Source: Rhipidocladum racemiflorum
Taxonomy: Eukaryota; Streptophyta; Magnoliopsida; Poales; Poaceae
Direction of reading: 5' to 3'
DNA: 64,000 nucleotides
Assembly (NCBI GenBank): GCA_036346355.1
Contig: CM070572.1
Coordinates: 6,455,001-6,519,000 of the forward strand
Shown: one piece after another, positions 10,158 through 22,294 of the stretch
How the letters are laid out: each line of letters starts with the position of its first letter
How positions within the stretch are numbered: the stretch's first letter is position 1
Program-made: the position numbers and the translations under genes
Notes under the pieces: generated by a model
Told to the model about the DNA's origin: nothing
The model's input: only the letters and a program-made list of their open reading frames with translations
Databases searched by the model: none

Positions 10158-10797
10158 TAAAATTTCGGAGAACTCTCGGATTTCACCGCTGTTTCGGATA
10201 TTTTGACAGGGTTTTGTGTTGTTTGGACCTAATTTCATATTGTTTGGGCTGGATTGGTGGCCATTATTTTATAATTGTAGTACCATTTGTAGCGCACAGT
10301 TTCCAATAAGAACTTAAATCCAGGGAGCCCATTCGAAGCCTGTAGCTGAATCGATGCTGTCATTGGTAAGGGATACATATAAGTTGTTTCCAATAATAAC
10401 ACTAGACTAGCATAGTTCACTTGATTAGAGTGAACGGAGGCAATGCTTGAGGTCACGGTTCGATTCCAGTGAGGCTCATTTGCTTAGTCTAACAACTAAG
10501 GAGCAAAACCAAAAATTATAGTTGCTATACATAGCAAGGGGACTTGAACCCGGGACGGGTGGGGCTGAGAAGCCAACGCTGTATCGACTAAGCCTCTGAG
10601 ACCATTTGGGAAGAGCATGAGAATCAGCAAAATTCATCGAAATTTTGGTGATTTCGGAAGAATTTTTTTTTCTCGATTTCAAATTTATTAGATTTGAATT
10701 TTACTTTTTGAATTTCATCCAAAATTGTAAGATTTCACTGAAATTTCGGATTTCAGTCCCTTTGAGGATGGATCTGAAAACAAAATTTGAAATCTTG
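10134..10797. mobile_element. probable hAT-like remnant with GAAATTTCGG subterminal repeats
   Basis: CAAGATTTGAAA at 10134 and TTTGAAATCTTG at 10786-10797 form an inverted pair. Both flanks are dense in GAAATTTCG or its complement, as in the better-defined hAT at 36681-37157. The 8-bp flanks do not match, so the ends are tentative. The interior carries a tRNA-like segment on the minus strand. Confidence 0.4.
10537..10603 (-). repeat. tRNA-like (SINE-type) segment
   Basis: On the minus strand an A-box-like AGGCTTAGTCGATACAGCG is followed about 30 bp later by a B-box GGTTCAAGTCCC, the internal pol III promoter spacing of tRNAs. The arms do not fold into a convincing functional tRNA, so a tRNA-derived SINE head is more likely. 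A weaker B-box-like GGTTCGATTCC occurs on the + strand near 10458. Confidence 0.45.
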
Positions 10798-11549
10798 TTT
10801 GAAAGCAATGTAGGCTGTGGATGCTGGGGTGGTGGCCTAATTTAATCCGATGATCCTGCAATCGAGTCGAGCGTACTGCGTATCTAATTAATTAAGATGA
10901 TGTCGATCTGCTTGGAAAATGGGGTTGGGTTTTTGGTCGCTTGTCTTCTTGGCTTTTTGACCATCCTGGATTTCAGGTTGTCCATCGAGAGTTACACAAG
11001 AATACAAGATTGTCCACTCTTCTGTCTTTTCTAGTATACTTAATGTGATACTGTGACATCGTGGCAAATAGGCTGTCATTGCTAGTAGTATTAGACTACG
11101 GATTGGTCATGGTCAGATTGTGTCATGAGAACATAAGCGTTCTCACAATTTCTATGTCAAGGCCTACTACTCGTCGGCAGGTAGGCTTTTGCACAATCTG
11201 CACCCCGGGAGTATCGTTTGCGCATGATGCTCCCGCGTAAAAAGTGAGCATGCATTTGATGGTATTCAGGAATCAGTACGGATCATACTATGTGCTGTGT
11301 GCTCTTTCGCAATTGAAATTCCTTGAAAGGGCAATATCAGTTGTAGATCATGGATTTGCTTGTTCAAAATAAACAAGAGGGTGTCTAGAGAGAATACGAG
11401 TGTTTTCTAGCATTCGCGGTTCACTCGCAAGTTGCAACGCAAAATAACATAGAACTGATTACTGAGCGTACCAAGACTTTGTAATCATCAGATTATCGTA
11501 TTAATATATGAATCTTAATTCGCAAGATATAGAATTAAACTTATGCCTA

Positions 11550-11614
<65 letters not shown>

Positions 11615-11795
11615 TGACGTGAAATAAGCAGTCTACAATTACAAATACTACTAGCATTCGCAGAATCACAGTGAAAGTTACATACAACTAGCACCGCTTA
11701 TATTCTCACTATTATCTCATCCTCCATGAACACTACTGAAAACATATAAAAACTCCTACAGACTGCAGTCATGCTGCCCTACGTATAGACCATGT
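10798..11795. other. intergenic with (TA)n microsatellite
   Basis: No gene is recognisable. A CATATA-to-(TA)n microsatellite spans about 11551-11604, followed by a short CA run. Confidence 0.7.
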
Positions 11796-12000
11796 TTGGC
11801 AGAGCTCTAGATCCTAGCTTTATCTCATATATGAAACTTGTAGACTAAAATAAAGTGAATTAAGTTTATATTTTTATTCTAAAATGTAAATAAGATGACC
11901 CACCTAAACAATCCTAATATACCCACAGATCCAACTCACGAATCTGGTGGAATTAGAAATACCCAGATCCACGAATCTAGTGGAGCTAAAGCTCTGCCAA
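11796..12000. mobile_element. short MITE with TTGGCAGAGCT termini
   Basis: Begins TTGGCAGAGCTCTAG and ends CTAAAGCTCTGCCAA, a terminal inverted repeat of about 15 bp with one mismatch, with an AT-rich interior. Length 205 bp. TTTGGCAGAGC-type ends are common among grass MITEs. No clean TSD was found, so the superfamily is open. Confidence 0.65.
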
Positions 12001-14724
12001 GTAGGACCATGGTACCTGCCTCCTGGACCAACAAAACCCAGCCCAATGAACACAAAACAATGAACCGATTAAACCGGTGCAGAACCCAGCCGTAAGGCAT
12101 CTTCCCCAAGCTAGGATCCTTCTCACCAAGTCACCATTACATAAACAAACTCATCCTGAACTGAAGAAGTCATGGCGAAACCATATTATTGTTTTCAGTC
12201 TCCTACCAATCACATGACATAGGCACACGGAGACTACCTACCGGTGACCAGTCTCTGTGCCTGTGGTGCAGCCTGTACTTGTGCTAGCTAGGCTGCTACC
12301 CGCTCGAGTTCGACGTACGGCAGCACGCATGGCAATCGCGCATCGTGCGCTCGGACCGAAAAGGCGAATGCATGGCACGCACGAGGTGGCCGTTGTACGG
12401 GAGGACACGCATAGTCAAGATCGGGCACGCGGTCGCATTGGCTGGCTCGCCAGGCCAGCTGCCCCGGAACGAACCGGCCGGCGGCGGCTGCCGGGGCCCC
12501 GCGCGACCAGCCGGACCACACTTATCGATCTGGATTATAATGGCCGTTGGTTTATGTTTGTGTACGGGGGTACTGTAGCTCTGCTGCTGGATGACTAACA
12601 TACGACGTGCTTCCATGGAGTTTTTAGCATATATCTCTAGAAGGTACCATCAATCTACCTACTTTTTTAAATTCTTGGTGCTAAATCTATGGATAGTTTG
12701 GAGATGCTCTAAATGTGTTAAACAAATCTCGGTAGTCTTGGCGTGCATGCCTTGTGAAATTTAGACGATGGTTGTTCCGACGAGCGCGACTTGCTCCGGC
12801 GTAGGAATTTGGTAGGAGTTGGTACAATTTTCTCCAAAATTCGTATTGGAATTAATCCATCGCCGTGCTGTCACGAGCTGATTACGAAGCTCGCTCGTGG
12901 TTTTGGCTCGGGTTTTCGTTTTCCTTCCATGTGGGCGAATTGGCAGCGTCTCCTTGACACAAGCGTAACAAATCAGACTTAGCTACTTACTTGGTGTGAG
13001 AGCTACTTGCCTGTTGTCACCACTCGCTGGTAGCAGTTGACGTATTAAGCTTGATGCGATTCGCAAAGCGAAAGAGCAGGTGAGCACGCCATATGCGAGG
13101 ACTTGCTTTTCCACTCTCTCTGGGGATCGAGCACAGGTTCGGTCTTTTCACTCGCTGACAGTGCAAACGTACGTGTTGATGATTTGCGATCATACGGGTT
13201 GAACTTTTCAGGCGTCTACCTATCTTAAGGTGTACGCTGGCGCCTGGCAGGCACGATATATACACCCAATTGCTTATTTGCTTTCCCTGCGCTCTCACCT
13301 GCCCGGAAAGAGCCTTCTGTCCTCGACCTCGATCATGCAGTCATGGTGGTGACTCGGGCATGCGACTGTGGAGCTAGCTAGTGTTTGATTAAATGTGTTC
13401 AGCTTATTGCAAATCCACTGCGATCTTTACTGCATAGTACTGGCTGTTGGTGGGATCTTATCGCATCACATATCTGCAATCTGCCTATAGTCGGGGCACC
13501 AGCGCCAGCCAGCTCTGCCTAGCCCCAAAAGAACATTAATTTGATGATCATCCTGTACGGCAGCAGATCGGACGGCCACCGATGGATCAGATTTCGGATC
13601 AATGATGCCACACGTAGGTCCCAGAGTCCGACGCGAAGCTACGTCAGCGACAGCCACCCATGATCGCTATCCCAGAATCTGCCAATTAAGCTAGGATATA
13701 TGGATGCCCATGGACCGGAGAGGGGGCGACGACATCGACACGCCGATCATCTCAGGGCATGCACATCCGTCGATCGGTCCGCTTCTCTCGGCGTCAGCGC
13801 GACGCGGTTTGCGGCCGGAGGCCAGTGCAGCTCCAGCTGCCTCCCCTCCCGGTCATCCATCTGCTGACGCCGCGCGAGCGCGACGCATGCACCTTACCCT
13901 CAGTTAGTATATCCAACAACAAGTCGCCGTCGCGCCGCGTCCCCACCGTCTCGATCGAGCGGGCCAGCGCGGCGGGCAGGACTGGAGGCGCGAAGCTGCG
14001 CGCGAAGGCGCCTCCGGAAATTTCTTTCCTACCGCGCATGTTACCAGCTAGTACGTCAGTAGTACCTTGGCTAGCTAATCGATTCGAGGTGTGCGTGGTT
14101 TCTCACTACTGTGCGTGCAGCTGGATCGATTTTGCACGCAGCATGCCGGCTAATTCGTTCGTGCAGATCGGCTGCAAGCCCAGTCAGCGAGTGAAAGCTA
14201 GCGACACTGGTCCATGCCATGCGTGTCTGCCTGCGTTTTTGCAGCTTTGCGACCGCAGTCGCAGCAGCACTCGTTTGGTGCGGGTACGGGAAAAAAAAAA
14301 CCAAGAGAGCACGGAAAAAATGACAGCAGTGCTTTGATGCTTTTCTTATTATCCATACAAGTTGCATAAATCTTAAAAACAAATAAAGGGGTGAGTAATC
14401 ATCATATACCCTTTATTCATGCTTTAATATTTGTGCAACTGTAAAAAGGAAAAGCATGGAAGTACCTCTAAAAAAATGGAGAGCGAATTAAATAAGTGCT
14501 CTTGTGCGTTACACTAAATTCGATATAGATAACTCATTCTTTTGGATTTATGATTAAATAGATCAGATTAAGTATTTATTTTTATTTCTTCCGGTTTAGA
14601 GTAATAGAATACCCTTAATAAGTCAATAGACAAATCTGATTTATACTTCCCACAATATACTGCAAGTATAATGCACTGTAAAATATCTCTTAAATAAAAA
14701 GAGAGCGAATTAAATATTCTACTA
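12001..14724. other. intergenic with GC-rich islands, no supported gene
   Basis: Two GC-rich stretches (about 12240-12590 and 13560-14280) stand out from AT-rich surroundings and produce overlapping ORFs up to 192 codons on both strands. None shows a domain, sensible amino-acid composition or splice structure. They could be promoter or leader remnants of a lost gene. Confidence 0.5.
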
Positions 14725-15004
14725 CTCCATCCGTTCACTTTTATAAAAACTATTTTTTGAATGGTCTTGTTCACAAATATAAAGATTGCGTATAGATTTA
14801 ATGAAACATTTCCTTCTAAACCTCTATTTATTCTCTCTCAGCTATATGTATTTATTCATTACTATCTACATAAAGTATATCTTTTATCTTCCAAAATAAT
14901 TAAGTGGGAGTATAAAAATCATTTTTTCTTATATCTTTTTCAATTTCAATGCAACTTTAATCTTTGTGTAAAATCAAAATATGTCTTATAAAAATAAGAG
15001 AGAG
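14725..15004. mobile_element. Stowaway-like MITE
   Basis: CTCCATCCGTTCACTTTTAT at the left and its imperfect complement ending TTATAAAAATAAGAGAGAG at the right, flanked by TA (14723-14724 and 15005-15006). Length 280 bp, AT-rich interior. The Tc1/mariner-type CTCCNTCCG end and TA target define Stowaway. Confidence 0.75.
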
Positions 15005-16189
15005 TACTTCTGCTCTCGTGTGGCTAACATGTGGAGCTAAAGTGGAATGGACGGTATATATGTAATGTAGCGAGTCCCAGTGTTCAGTCAACCCGTCGGC
15101 TGTTCACAGTTGAAAGTAATTAGCGCCACTGCACGAGGGTAAGACTTAAGGGTACGTGTTCCGGTTTACTGCTCGCGTGTGTGGAGTTGTAGACTTTTTC
15201 GCAGCTTTTTTTGTAGCATCTGCACATATACGTCGACAATGTCGCATATATTACAACTTAGAATTTTTTAAATTATATTTTTTAATAAAAAATTACAGAA
15301 ATAATATACCTATTAAAAAATAACAAAAATACCCCTCTATAACTATTTGAAATGGCGACAAAGAGCTGTTGCGCAATGGAAACCTCTCTGTCACCATTCC
15401 ATAGAGCACTTCAAGCAAAAAAATAGAGAGAGAGAGAGAGGAGAAGAGGGAAAGAGAAAGAAAGCGGGGGAAGAAAGAAGAGGGAAGCGCATATGAATTT
15501 TGTTAAAATAAAAAATAAGTATACCGAAAACAGGGCAGCATGGCCTAGGTTTTAAAGAATATAGAAATAATATATACGTTAACAAAATTTTACAGGAATT
15601 CGGGAGCGGGGTTTGTTAAGTAAAAATTAATAAGGCAGAGAGAAAGTAATAAGAAAAAATTCGTAGAAGTGACGTTTAATGTTGGTAGAAACGGAATGAA
15701 GGCATGCAGTACAAGGCCCGTACGGAACAAAATGGTATAGCATAATGTAGAAAATAATGATAGGAAACATGCATAAATATATCATGTTACATAACATGAT
15801 ATAGAAATAATATGGTACATAGCATGATATCAGGGACATAACATGACATAGAAAATATGAAAAAAAAGACATGGCGTGACGGCATGGACGAACCATGAAT
15901 AAAAACTACAACTAAGATACATACGCGCCTTTTAGAATTGTAAAGAAGTCATGCTGACTGTCGTAGACCCTATTCGGAAGGCTCGAATAAGTAACCCTAT
16001 GGCACCCATATGGAGTGTTGATCTTCAGGACGGTGTGGACGGAGCTACGTGGTCATGGTAACGACAAGCACAATTGCAGCTCGCATTGCTGAAGCAGCAG
16101 TAAGTGTGTTAGTCACTGCTGATGTGGACGACATCCTCATTGTTCCTCTCCCTAATCCTCTGGCAATGGAGGTCGTCGTTTTGGGTCTG

Positions 16190-16770
16190 GAGATCATCGT
16201 TCAGCTTGCAGAGTTATTCATTCTCGTTCTTCAGCGTGGCGAGGTCCTCTCGCATGTCGTCAATACGTCCCAACAATGTGTACATGTGACATTGGGCATA
16301 GAAGCGATACGGTGGGTCTACCCATTAAGTGAATTTGTAATTAGTGGTCTGCAAGTAAGATTATGTGTTAGCGAGCGATATAACGAGATATGATTACGTC
16401 GAATGGTATATAAGAGTTGTAGCGTTTACCATGAATAGATGGCAACGGTAAAAACGACGCCCTGGGTGGCAATGAGACCCATCGCAAACCTGAACTACGG
16501 TGTGAAGTTTGTGTTTGCATTTCGGCCACAGCTCGGGGAAGATCTATGTGATATCATGAACTGGATTTCTAAGCGTGTAGTAATCTCGTGTTCTAATGGG
16601 AAGGTCATGGGGGGATTGTGGTCTATGGGACCATAGGTTTCGTTGGTTTCAAGTGAAGGATTGCGACCTCAAAACCACGAATGGTCGGCGGCTAGACGTG
16701 CAGTATGACCATGTCTTCCCCGACTACCCCTCCCACGGTTTGAGATGCCTCCTCTATCAAACATTGCAAT
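16190..16770 (-). pseudogene. GRF-type zinc-finger / coiled-coil protein remnant
   Basis: Read on the minus strand. A possible start near 16770 gives MFDRGGI followed by a Gly/Arg-rich stretch. After frameshifts, a GRF-finger signature appears (CKH, then HPGRRFYRC) around 16430-16530. A hydrophilic segment follows that would form a coiled coil (MREDLATLKNENE, about 16190-16330). GRF fingers bind single-stranded nucleic acid in other proteins. Stops and frameshifts make it non-functional. It could be a separate gene or the 3' end of the PMD gene. Confidence 0.5.
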
Positions 16771-16889
16771 GTAGTGGAGGTTGGGCTAATGAAGAAGTGT
16801 TGCTGGGTAGCCGATGGTATTTATAGGCTGTGTTTGATGTGTGCAATCGAGTTGGCACGGATTTGTGCTGTCACTTCGCCCTGAGAAAA

Positions 16890-17110
16890 CAGGTGGCAGA
16901 GTGTTGTCACTCCACTCTGGGTGAGAGAGAAAAATGCTGTGTATTGTCCATTCACAGTGCGCAGAGTGTTGTCAAATATGCCTGACAAAACTACTGGCAA
17001 TGTGTTGTCAAATCACACTCACAAAGCTGATGTGTTGTCACTTTGCGGTGCGCAGAGAGTTGACAAATCGTGCTGAGGAGCTGCTGGCAGCGTGTTGTCA
17101 AATCATACTA
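16890..17110. repeat. GTGTTGTCA short direct repeats inside the MULE
   Basis: GTGTTGTCA occurs five times at irregular 30-65 bp spacing, three times extended to GTGTTGTCAAAT; related AGAGTTGACAAAT and TATTGTCC also occur. The cluster lies just upstream of the minus-strand GRF ORF, where a promoter would be expected. Confidence 0.7.
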
Positions 17111-17639
17111 AAAAAACTTATATGTCGTTATTAAGAAAGCAAAAGATTATATCCAAATAGTACATAAGTTAAGAAAGGAAAACACCACATCCAAATAATA
17201 TATAAATTAAGAAAGAAAAACATAATATCCAATTAGAACATCAAGTATGAAAGCAAAAAAAAAACTAGCTGGGGCTCCTACACGGTGCGACCCTAGTGTG
17301 GTCCTAGGCCTCCTACGACGTTGCACATGTCCGGATGGATACGTCAGGTGGTCAGGAGGCAGTCCACGAGTACTCCTAGCAGGTCGTACTGGTGCTGTAG
17401 GAGTAGCGAAGGTGGCCTGCAATGGTTGACTCTGATCGGGCGTAGCAGTGAGCTACGATGGACCAAGGACGACACCTAGCAACTACTGGTAGGGGTCCGT
17501 CAACAACTCCTCGATGACGACATCATCGAAGTGGAACAAGTCGTCGAGGTCACGCTTTGGTCATCGACAGCTCCTGACAAACATTTTATGTTAGTACACC
17601 ACATAATGTAAAGAACGTAATAGACAAAAGGAGATCACG

Positions 17640-19882
17640 AAGGTGTACCTGCAATCATGTGGACAAACGGTGTGGAACGGTGCCAACTGCAGCCCTCCAG
17701 CACGTTGGGAGGAGACGCGGTTTGCGTGTCACCGTCCCAGGTGCAGTGTGCGGCGTGTGTCACCCATGTACAGTGAAGGAATGGCTGTGTACCTGTACCA
17801 CGTCGTTGTTCCTAATCCTCCTACAAGACGTAAGCTGGACGATGCGAGTGGTCTTCTAGTAAGCACGTTGCAACGCCCCTTGCAAGTGGTCCATAGTGAC
17901 CTCCAACCTGTCCCCCCTGGCCTACTCTGGCCATCAGTGAGGCCAGCTCCTTCGAAGCCTCCCTAGCAAGGTCGCTCTACGCACGCATTCAAAGTCTAGT
18001 TAGTTGTTACAACTGTATTAATGCTACATTAAATGAATGTAAAAGGAGATACTAACCGAAAAGTGAAAAGCAGAGTCCAACTACGTAGATTAGGTATGCA
18101 CTATGGAGGGAACATGCCTCGGAGGTGAGTGGACGACATGCATAACTCAAACGCGTGTGTGTGAGCTGTACCACTGGATGTAATCATCGTATGTGCCATG
18201 GTCGTAAGGGGTAGCCTCCTTATGCACGTCTGCCAACGCCTGCACTCACTGCTGAGCATGAGGCAACATGTGTGCTGCCAGCTCGCAGTACCAATAAAGC
18301 CCTTGCATGTCTGTCTGCATAAAGATATTCGCAACATAACATCATTAGTAAAGATTTCCGAAAGAGTGATGCAATTAAAATTGATATAAAAGAGAACCAA
18401 CATGTGCACACTCGATGGGACGACGTCACCAGTGGGGATAGGGAACGCCTGCTAGAGATCGAACTACCTCATGAAACAATGAACGACATAGGTCTCCACA
18501 AACACATCGAAAACCAGGTGACGTCATGTATGCTAGAAGGCGGCATCGCTGGTGCACTGCAGCGAGAGACCCTTAGGTTCTCACGCGCCGATGAGCTTTG
18601 AGAGGTACGGGTGCCGGATGATGTGATCATCCGTCAGCTGGTCGACATTGCTACATACTTGGGATACAAAGTATGCGATGTAATTGGGGTGAAAGTTGGC
18701 TACACAAAAGCAAAATAGGTGGTCGTTAGTACGAAACATAGCGAATCATTATAAATTTAATGATAAGGTTGATTGTACTAGCCTGTCGATGACACCACAA
18801 TGTCCCCATGGTAGGACAGTCAACGTCATCCCCGGGGGCCTCGTAGAAGCCTCTGCCATAAGGTGCCAAATCTATCTACGATCGTCCGATCTGGAACCTT
18901 TTGAACAATCACAGGTGAAGCAGTACGGACACCCGGTAAGAATGGAGGAGTCTACCACACGATAACACCCATCACAAAGGGCCCGGTAGGTGGCAACGAG
19001 TATAGCAGGTCCCCATGCAAGCTGTAGGATCTCCTCCAGGTCCGTGTTCATGATCGTCCTTGTAAAGTGAATCATGTGCAACATTGTCCATGTGGGACAA
19101 GCAGAACAAGATCTAGCCAAATAGCTACAGCAGGTACACCTCAAAGTGGTAGTTGACAACGCACTCCCCCGCTCTGTCTCCTCTTGGTCTGCAAAAAGTA
19201 ATGCTCAGGTCAAGAACTACAATGAAAAATGAAATAAAAAACAAGACAAATTAAATTGCACTTACGTAGAACTGCACCAACTACTTATGTGTCAGACCGT
19301 GCGCAGAAGTGAAAGGTGCATACCCTGCCTCCTCAGGTAGCATGCCCACAAACCAATCCAGGAGCTCTGTCTGCCACTCCGGGTGGACGTCGTCAGGCAC
19401 TACCGCGCCTCCGGAGCAAGGTAGGCCCAGGAGATAACTGGCATCCTCCAGTGTCGAGCCATCTCACTACACGGTAAGTGAAAACGTGTGCATCTCTGGT
19501 CTCCAGCAGTTTACCAGAGCGATCAGTAAGCTCCTGTCTTAGGGGAACCTCCTAGAGGCACCCCGTCTATCATGTGCGTCGGCGACTGTCGCCTCCACCA
19601 TCCGGGCTACAGGAAGTAACCCTGCCACTCTCAGCCTACAGGAAAACAATGTAATTATGATCGCTGCATACATGCAAGACATTGTAACACAACTATAAGA
19701 ACAATGCACTAACCTTGGAATCCATCGTGCATCAATCCGTCATGTTCTCATGGGGTGCGCAAGCGTGGGGCGCTAAGCTCGAACGCCAGCTCCCCGTTCG
19801 GTTGCGGCAAGGTGGCTAAGCAACTCTGGTGAGTCACGTCTATCACTGGGTCAAGCAACTCGTACTGCTCAACATCCGCCAT
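17640..19882 (-). pseudogene. plant mobile domain (PMD, aminotransferase-like) protein remnant
   Basis: Read on the minus strand from a likely ATG at 19880-19882 (MADVEQYELLDP). After an early break the family hallmark appears at about 19560-19330: LVNCWRPEMHTFSL, then DASYLLGLPCSGG and HPEWQTELLDWFVG. Further PMD-like blocks follow at about 19080-18960 (LAWGPAILVATYRALCDGC) and about 18600-18420. PMD proteins occur as host genes (the MAIN/MAIL family) and as passengers of plant gypsy and Mutator elements. Several stops and frameshifts are present, so it is a pseudogene. Its molecular role in transposition is not known. Confidence 0.75.
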
Positions 19883-20088
19883 ACCTGCAATTCAATAGTT
19901 CAATATTAGTACAAATTCAAATATACATACAAAATGAATACATCAATTACAAATAGAATTTGAATGCAATAAGTATATATAAAATTTGAATACGAAAATT
20001 AGACATACAAACTAAATGCAATAATTACATATACAAAGTCCATACATTTATTACACATACGAATTCAATATATTAAATTGATATGCGA

Positions 20089-22294
20089 CTAACGTACAAC
20101 AATTTCATATGCAAAGTTGATACAACAATTTCGCGGTCTTTGAACCGTCGGGCAATACTCGAAAGTGCACTCCATCTCCTTGCAAACTGAACATTTCTTT
20201 ACACGACACCCACTTTCTGCTGCGTCCATGTCGTTCCTTGTACGCCTTGTCTGTCGTCGCCCTACGCCCTTCAGCCTACTGACATCCAGGATCAACCATG
20301 TGTCCTTCCATCTCTGATGCTCTATGAATAAAGCCACAACTCGAAAACTGTAAATTTCTGCGCTCCAAGTTGCCGTCACTACTTCCTTATTGAAGAATTG
20401 TGACAAGAATATACCCAGATCCATACGGATTGTTGAGCAAGCAGCCGTAACGTGTGAGCATGGGTTGTGTAACAGACGAGGGTTGTTGCAGGTGCAGACA
20501 TATGTTTGCCTATGTAAGATGCATTCATGAGCAACTTTTCGTCGGTTTGTCCCACGATCGGTTTTATTTTTACACATTATCTAGAAACAAAGCTCCCTCG
20601 TGCCTATCTTCACTGCTCTATGCACCCCCCCTTCTTGCCTTTCTCCTCCATGTATATAGAAATCATCTCGAAGTATTTCACAACAGGATCATTCATACGG
20701 GCGACCGCCCTAGCATGGCGATCCACAAAGTACTTTGTGATGCTATGAAGAATACCCTCAACTATAGCAACCAAGGGAAGATGTCTTAGGGCCCGCATGA
20801 TCCAATTGTAAACCTCAGCCAGGTTTATCGTCATGACCCCATACCTAGTACCATCGGTGTCATAAACCAAAGCCCATTTCTCCCTAGATTCATGCTCTAT
20901 CCAGTTCGAGAAGCATTTCATGGCCCTTTCGTTCCTCGGAATCAGGTGCGGAGGGTCTGTAGGTAACTCTTTCAGTGCTATTGAGGCCTCCCCTGGACAG
21001 GCGTTGCCCTCTTCGCTGCCTCCGTTGTATGCTTTGATGTCAGCTCGCCCAACTTCTTCCATAGTGCATCAAACTTTCTCTGCTGGTTCTGGTTGCACAA
21101 CCTCCCGAAAAGCTTTGTCAGCCTTTTGTTCCGAACTACTTGTAGAAGTTGGCACCCATATGCCGCTTGCACCACCTACTTCGCAAATCAGGTCATAGAT
21201 GTATCTCATTTGCACCTTGCAGCATCTACACGATCTCCTTCAATAGCTCAGGATGCTGATCGTGTATGACACACACTCCAGGCCGTTGATCCACGACGTC
21301 GGCTTTCACATTTCTTAGAAACCAGAGCCAGTTATCTGTATTTTCACCCACCACGAATGCGAGCGCTACGAGAAGAATCTGATTGTTGCCATCTACTCCT
21401 ATGGTAGTCAATATCTAGCCTTTGTATTTTCCAATCATAAATATCCCGCCTACGCATAACTACGGATGGTAATGTCTGAACACGTTGATACATGTACCGA
21501 AAGCAAAGAATGTCCGCTTGAGTACCATCTTCTCAGGGTAGCGTTGCAAAGGTTGCTCACAAATATCGACATAAGTCCCAGCATTCCTTTCCTTGATCAC
21601 CTAAAGCATACCTGATAAGTTCTGATAGGAATCTTCGTACGTGCCAAACCTTACTTCCAATGCCTTCTTCTTCACTCTCCATGCCTTGGCATAGCTTATG
21701 TTGTACTGGAACCTCTGCTCTATTGCAAGTATAATGACACATAGCTATAAATTCATGTTACTCACAATTTCCCCATACATTGCATTAGCAATAAAAGCAT
21801 GAAGATATGTTTCTATACGTAGACTCCATTAGCACGTATATGTGTGGGACGACTATAGAACGCTTTCAAATGGTGTCCCACTTAGGTTGGTAAACATGGA
21901 CACGTCATGGGCAACCCTCCATCTAGTATCTGACATTATACACTCGTTGATCTGACTTTGCAACCTTAAAGGTTTTACATAGTGATATTGTCCATGATGT
22001 CACTGCTTCCTGCACCTTACCCTTATTCTTGTAAATTGAACCTTACCACACCTCATTTCGATCATACCCCCATGCAACGTCTTCACCCTCATTAACCATC
22101 AGCCTATCGAACCGACACTCATCCCACTCCGTAGGGAAATGTTTATCATCATCTTTGTTATTACTTAAAGTCTCATAGTCCTGGCTCTTTGTGTCCATCG
22201 ATTGTACCAACGATTCAATATGTTCTCCCTCGTCTGCCACACCCATTGGTTCATGCATCTGTTCCATTGGAATATCAACTTCCTTGCTTTGCAC
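20089..22294 (-). pseudogene. MURA-type Mutator transposase, degenerate
   Basis: Minus-strand remnants in order: an acidic N-terminal part (22294-22043); the transposase core, with a KYKG block followed by LTTIGVDGNNQILLVALAF, NTDNWLWFLRNV and VCVIHDQHPELL (about 21450-21226); a C-terminal part (21062-20610); and a SWIM zinc finger, CTCNN...CSH (about 20490-20440), with a trailing CSVC knuckle. This order is that of MURA/MULE transposases, which cut at the TIRs and make 9-bp TSDs. The block expected to carry the first catalytic Asp reads CVGGIF instead of C-V-D-G, and an in-frame stop follows KYKG. It cannot be active as it stands. Confidence 0.85.

Noticed and set aside
10537..10603. True tRNA gene
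   Set aside because: A- and B-boxes are present but the acceptor and anticodon arms do not fold convincingly; a tRNA-derived repeat is more likely.
10126..10805. TSD for the hAT-like remnant
   Set aside because: The flanking octamers (TCGAAGCG and TTTGAAAG) differ.
12257..12616. Overlapping ORFs on both strands
   Set aside because: GC-driven open frames with no homology that I recognise.
13759..14337. 192-codon ORF on the + strand
   Set aside because: No domain, odd composition, overlapped by an equally long ORF on the other strand in GC-rich DNA.
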